A DNA stretch of 48,272 nucleotides from Ectocarpus siliculosus (lineage: Eukaryota; Sar; Phaeophyceae; Ectocarpales; Ectocarpaceae): NCBI GenBank assembly GCA_000310025.1, contig FN648768.1, positions 1 to 48,272 of the forward strand, in the 5' to 3' direction. Positions 46,990-48,272 of this stretch are shown here, piece after piece (within the stretch, counting starts at the first letter, position 1; the number at the start of each line of letters is the position of its first letter). The notes below the pieces were generated by a model that did not search any database, was not told the DNA's origin, and saw only the letters and a program-made list of their open reading frames with translations. The translations under genes and the position numbers were made by a program.

Positions 46990-47868
46990 TCAACCCTTCG
47001 TCAGTGGTCTTCCCGTCCGCGTCGCCGTTGTTTGCGGTCGATGCCTACGACTCAGGCGACGGGTTCGGGGTCGCCACAACTTCCGCAGGTCGTTTGGGTA
47101 AGATGTTGACGGGATGGCTCCCATGGGTATCGGGGTCACGGCATCTCCTGGGGCGTCCTCTGCGGCTGGAGGAGCCGCCGGTGACGGCGCGGGCGTTGCT
47201 GTCGGAGCATAAACGCCTCCCGGTGCTGGTGTGGGGTTTACCACACCATCTCCAAACACCTCCGCTGCCAAACGCGTCGTGCCGGGGTAGGCGCACGCGT
47301 CGTCGTTGTGATAGCTACCGTCCGAGCCGGTAGCGTCCTCAATCGTGAGACAATCGATAGAGAATACCCCCGGGGATGTCCATTCCTCGTCCACCCCGGG
47401 CATCGACATCGTGTCCACCACTGCTTCGACGCACGGGGTGACGTCGTATCCCGCTTCCTCCAGAGCGTACGCTGCACATCTAATCCGGTCCCATACCTCT
47501 AGCTTCGCCATGTAGTAATCCATGTCAGATGGCAGCCCCCCACATGCTTGGCATGTGCACGACGAATTGGCCTCGTCATCAGTATATACGGTGCAATCGA
47601 GCACTGACCATATGCACGTGTACGTCCAGATCGGTGAAGAGTACGAAACGGTCGGCGTACAGAAGTTGGTGACAACGTCACCACCCACTGCGAGCGTCGA
47701 GTCACACACCGATATACCGCCCCAGTCTGTGCTTTCGAAGGGGTCAAGCCCTTGCAAAGCCAAGCCAAGGAGGCACTCGTTTTCATCTCCAGCCACCAGG
47801 CCCCATATCCCCAACCACACCATGAGAGCCCTCCATTTCGGGTGCATAATCTGCTTCGGGATGGTCAT
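46990..47868 (-). CDS. Secreted or membrane-anchored cysteine-rich protein, unknown family
   Basis: 292 codons from ATG 47868. The start has a signal-peptide-like core (RALMVWLGIWGLVAGDENEC). The next about 190 residues contain at least 13 Cys (VCDST, FCTP, TCIW, DCTV, SCTCQACGG, RCAAY, PCVEA, DCLT, ACAYPG), typical of an extracellular disulfide-rich domain. A Pro/Ala/Thr-rich stalk follows (NPTPAPGGVYAPTATPAPSP). The frame then turns Arg-rich and stops at 46990. A different frame just downstream encodes GLTKSEEIGLAVVLSVFGAV with a membrane-helix look, ending at 46850. A missed intron or a frameshift may therefore hide a C-terminal anchor. I recognise no family. Confidence 0.62.
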   Translation of the reverse strand: MTIPKQIMHPKWRALMVWLGIWGLVAGDENECLLGLALQGLDPFESTDWGGISVCDSTLAVGGDVVTNFCTPTVSYSSPIWTYTCIWSVLDCTVYTDDEANSSCTCQACGGLPSDMDYYMAKLEVWDRIRCAAYALEEAGYDVTPCVEAVVDTMSMPGVDEEWTSPGVFSIDCLTIEDATGSDGSYHNDDACAYPGTTRLAAEVFGDGVVNPTPAPGGVYAPTATPAPSPAAPPAAEDAPGDAVTPIPMGAIPSTSYPNDLRKLWRPRTRRLSRRHRPQTTATRTGRPLTKG

Positions 47869-48229
47869 GCGAACAGCACAAGGTATTGCAAATCACACGA
47901 CATTAGATCGTAAGCAGTCCAGCTTGGGCCACATATGTTGGGAATCTGAGCAAATTGCCCGACGGATCGATGACGTGTTGCAGTGACGTTTCTCTGGTCA
48001 AGAGTCAGTGTGGTAAGCGTGGTAAGCGTGGGGTCCCAACCAATCCGTGTATCAGTGACTCCCAAAGCCCGGAGAAGAAGCATCATGCCTCTTTGCTCGA
48101 CGGAAGCCGTGGACCACATATAGGAGCTCGCTTGCCGAGTGTTCCGTTCCGCCTACCATCCACCTACTATTATCGGACAAACACTACAACCGCACTTAAA
48201 GCTACGCCAACTTGGAAAAACGCCGTTGT
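47869..48229. other. Upstream region of the cysteine-rich gene
   Basis: No further gene seen. GTGGTAAGCGTGGTAAGCGTGG-like short repeats lie near 48010-48032. A promoter is expected here, but no clear TATA or initiator stands out. Confidence 0.35.
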
Positions 48230-48248
48230 GGGGGGGGTCCACCCCCCC
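48230..48248. repeat. G8/C7 inverted repeat
   Basis: Eight G, TCCA, then seven C: a perfect hairpin-forming or quadruplex-prone element at the window edge. Confidence 0.85.
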
Positions 48249-48272
48249 TGGGGCTTAGGGCTAGCTCCTCCT

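Noticed and set aside
48248-48262. CTTAGGG near the end considered as telomere repeat
   Set aside because: Only a single copy; no array.
1-48272. Bacterial-type signals such as operons, Shine-Dalgarno sites or rho-independent terminators
   Set aside because: The content is eukaryotic (chromoviruses, GT-AG introns), so such readings would not be meaningful.

Overview
This is a eukaryotic window dominated by long-terminal-repeat (LTR) retrotransposons stacked inside one another. I name them A to F. Chromodomain integrases, a gene with three GT-AG introns, a GC content a little above half, and frequent poly-G/C and GA/CA runs suggest an alga of the stramenopile type, possibly a brown alga. That placement is an inference; no ribosomal or organelle marker is present.

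Layout. 1-1330: 3' end of a Ty1/copia element (A, + strand). 2250-15188: a second, decayed copia element (B, - strand), split by a younger copia element (C, - strand, 6958-14269) with 332-bp LTRs and a GTTTC target duplication. 15186-15890: a minisatellite made of 10-bp repeats nested in larger units. 15891-26225: a Ty3/gypsy chromovirus (D, + strand). Its gag is split by a 2.0-kb non-autonomous element (F, 16512-18540), which has LTRs identical by eye and is a deletion derivative of a C-like element. 26345-38821: a second copy of the minisatellite, split by a 12.2-kb gypsy element (E, - strand, 26584-38776). 38830-39525: a cluster of short palindromes and a 97-bp tandem repeat. 39500-42570: mostly unassigned. 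42579-45462: a spliced host gene of unknown function (- strand). 45840-46475: simple and tandem repeats. 46990-47868: a gene for a secreted or membrane-anchored cysteine-rich protein (- strand).

Removing each inserted element plus one copy of its target duplication rejoins the host reading frame exactly for C in B and for F in D. The order of events is therefore clear: B before C, D before F, and the second array before E. LTR divergence by eye is 0/371 for F, 3/332 for C and 10/266 for E, so F is the youngest and E is older.

The most unusual coding content is in E. A 687-codon open frame between the Gag zinc knuckle and the protease contains a domain matching the NADAR/YbiA family, enzymes that act on ADP-ribose or N-glycosidic bonds. 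I know of no standard LTR-retrotransposon domain set that includes it. Also notable: stop codons of C lying in two known leaky contexts (UGA-CGG, and UAG followed by CAA-CCA); a CCCH zinc finger and an Arg/Ser-rich head in the Gag of D; a small Tudor/Agenet-like domain after the chromodomain in both D and E; and a chimeric 69-bp tandem repeat at the deletion junction of F. Many coding segments are broken by single-base shifts in homopolymers, so either ageing or uncorrected assembly indels should be kept in mind.
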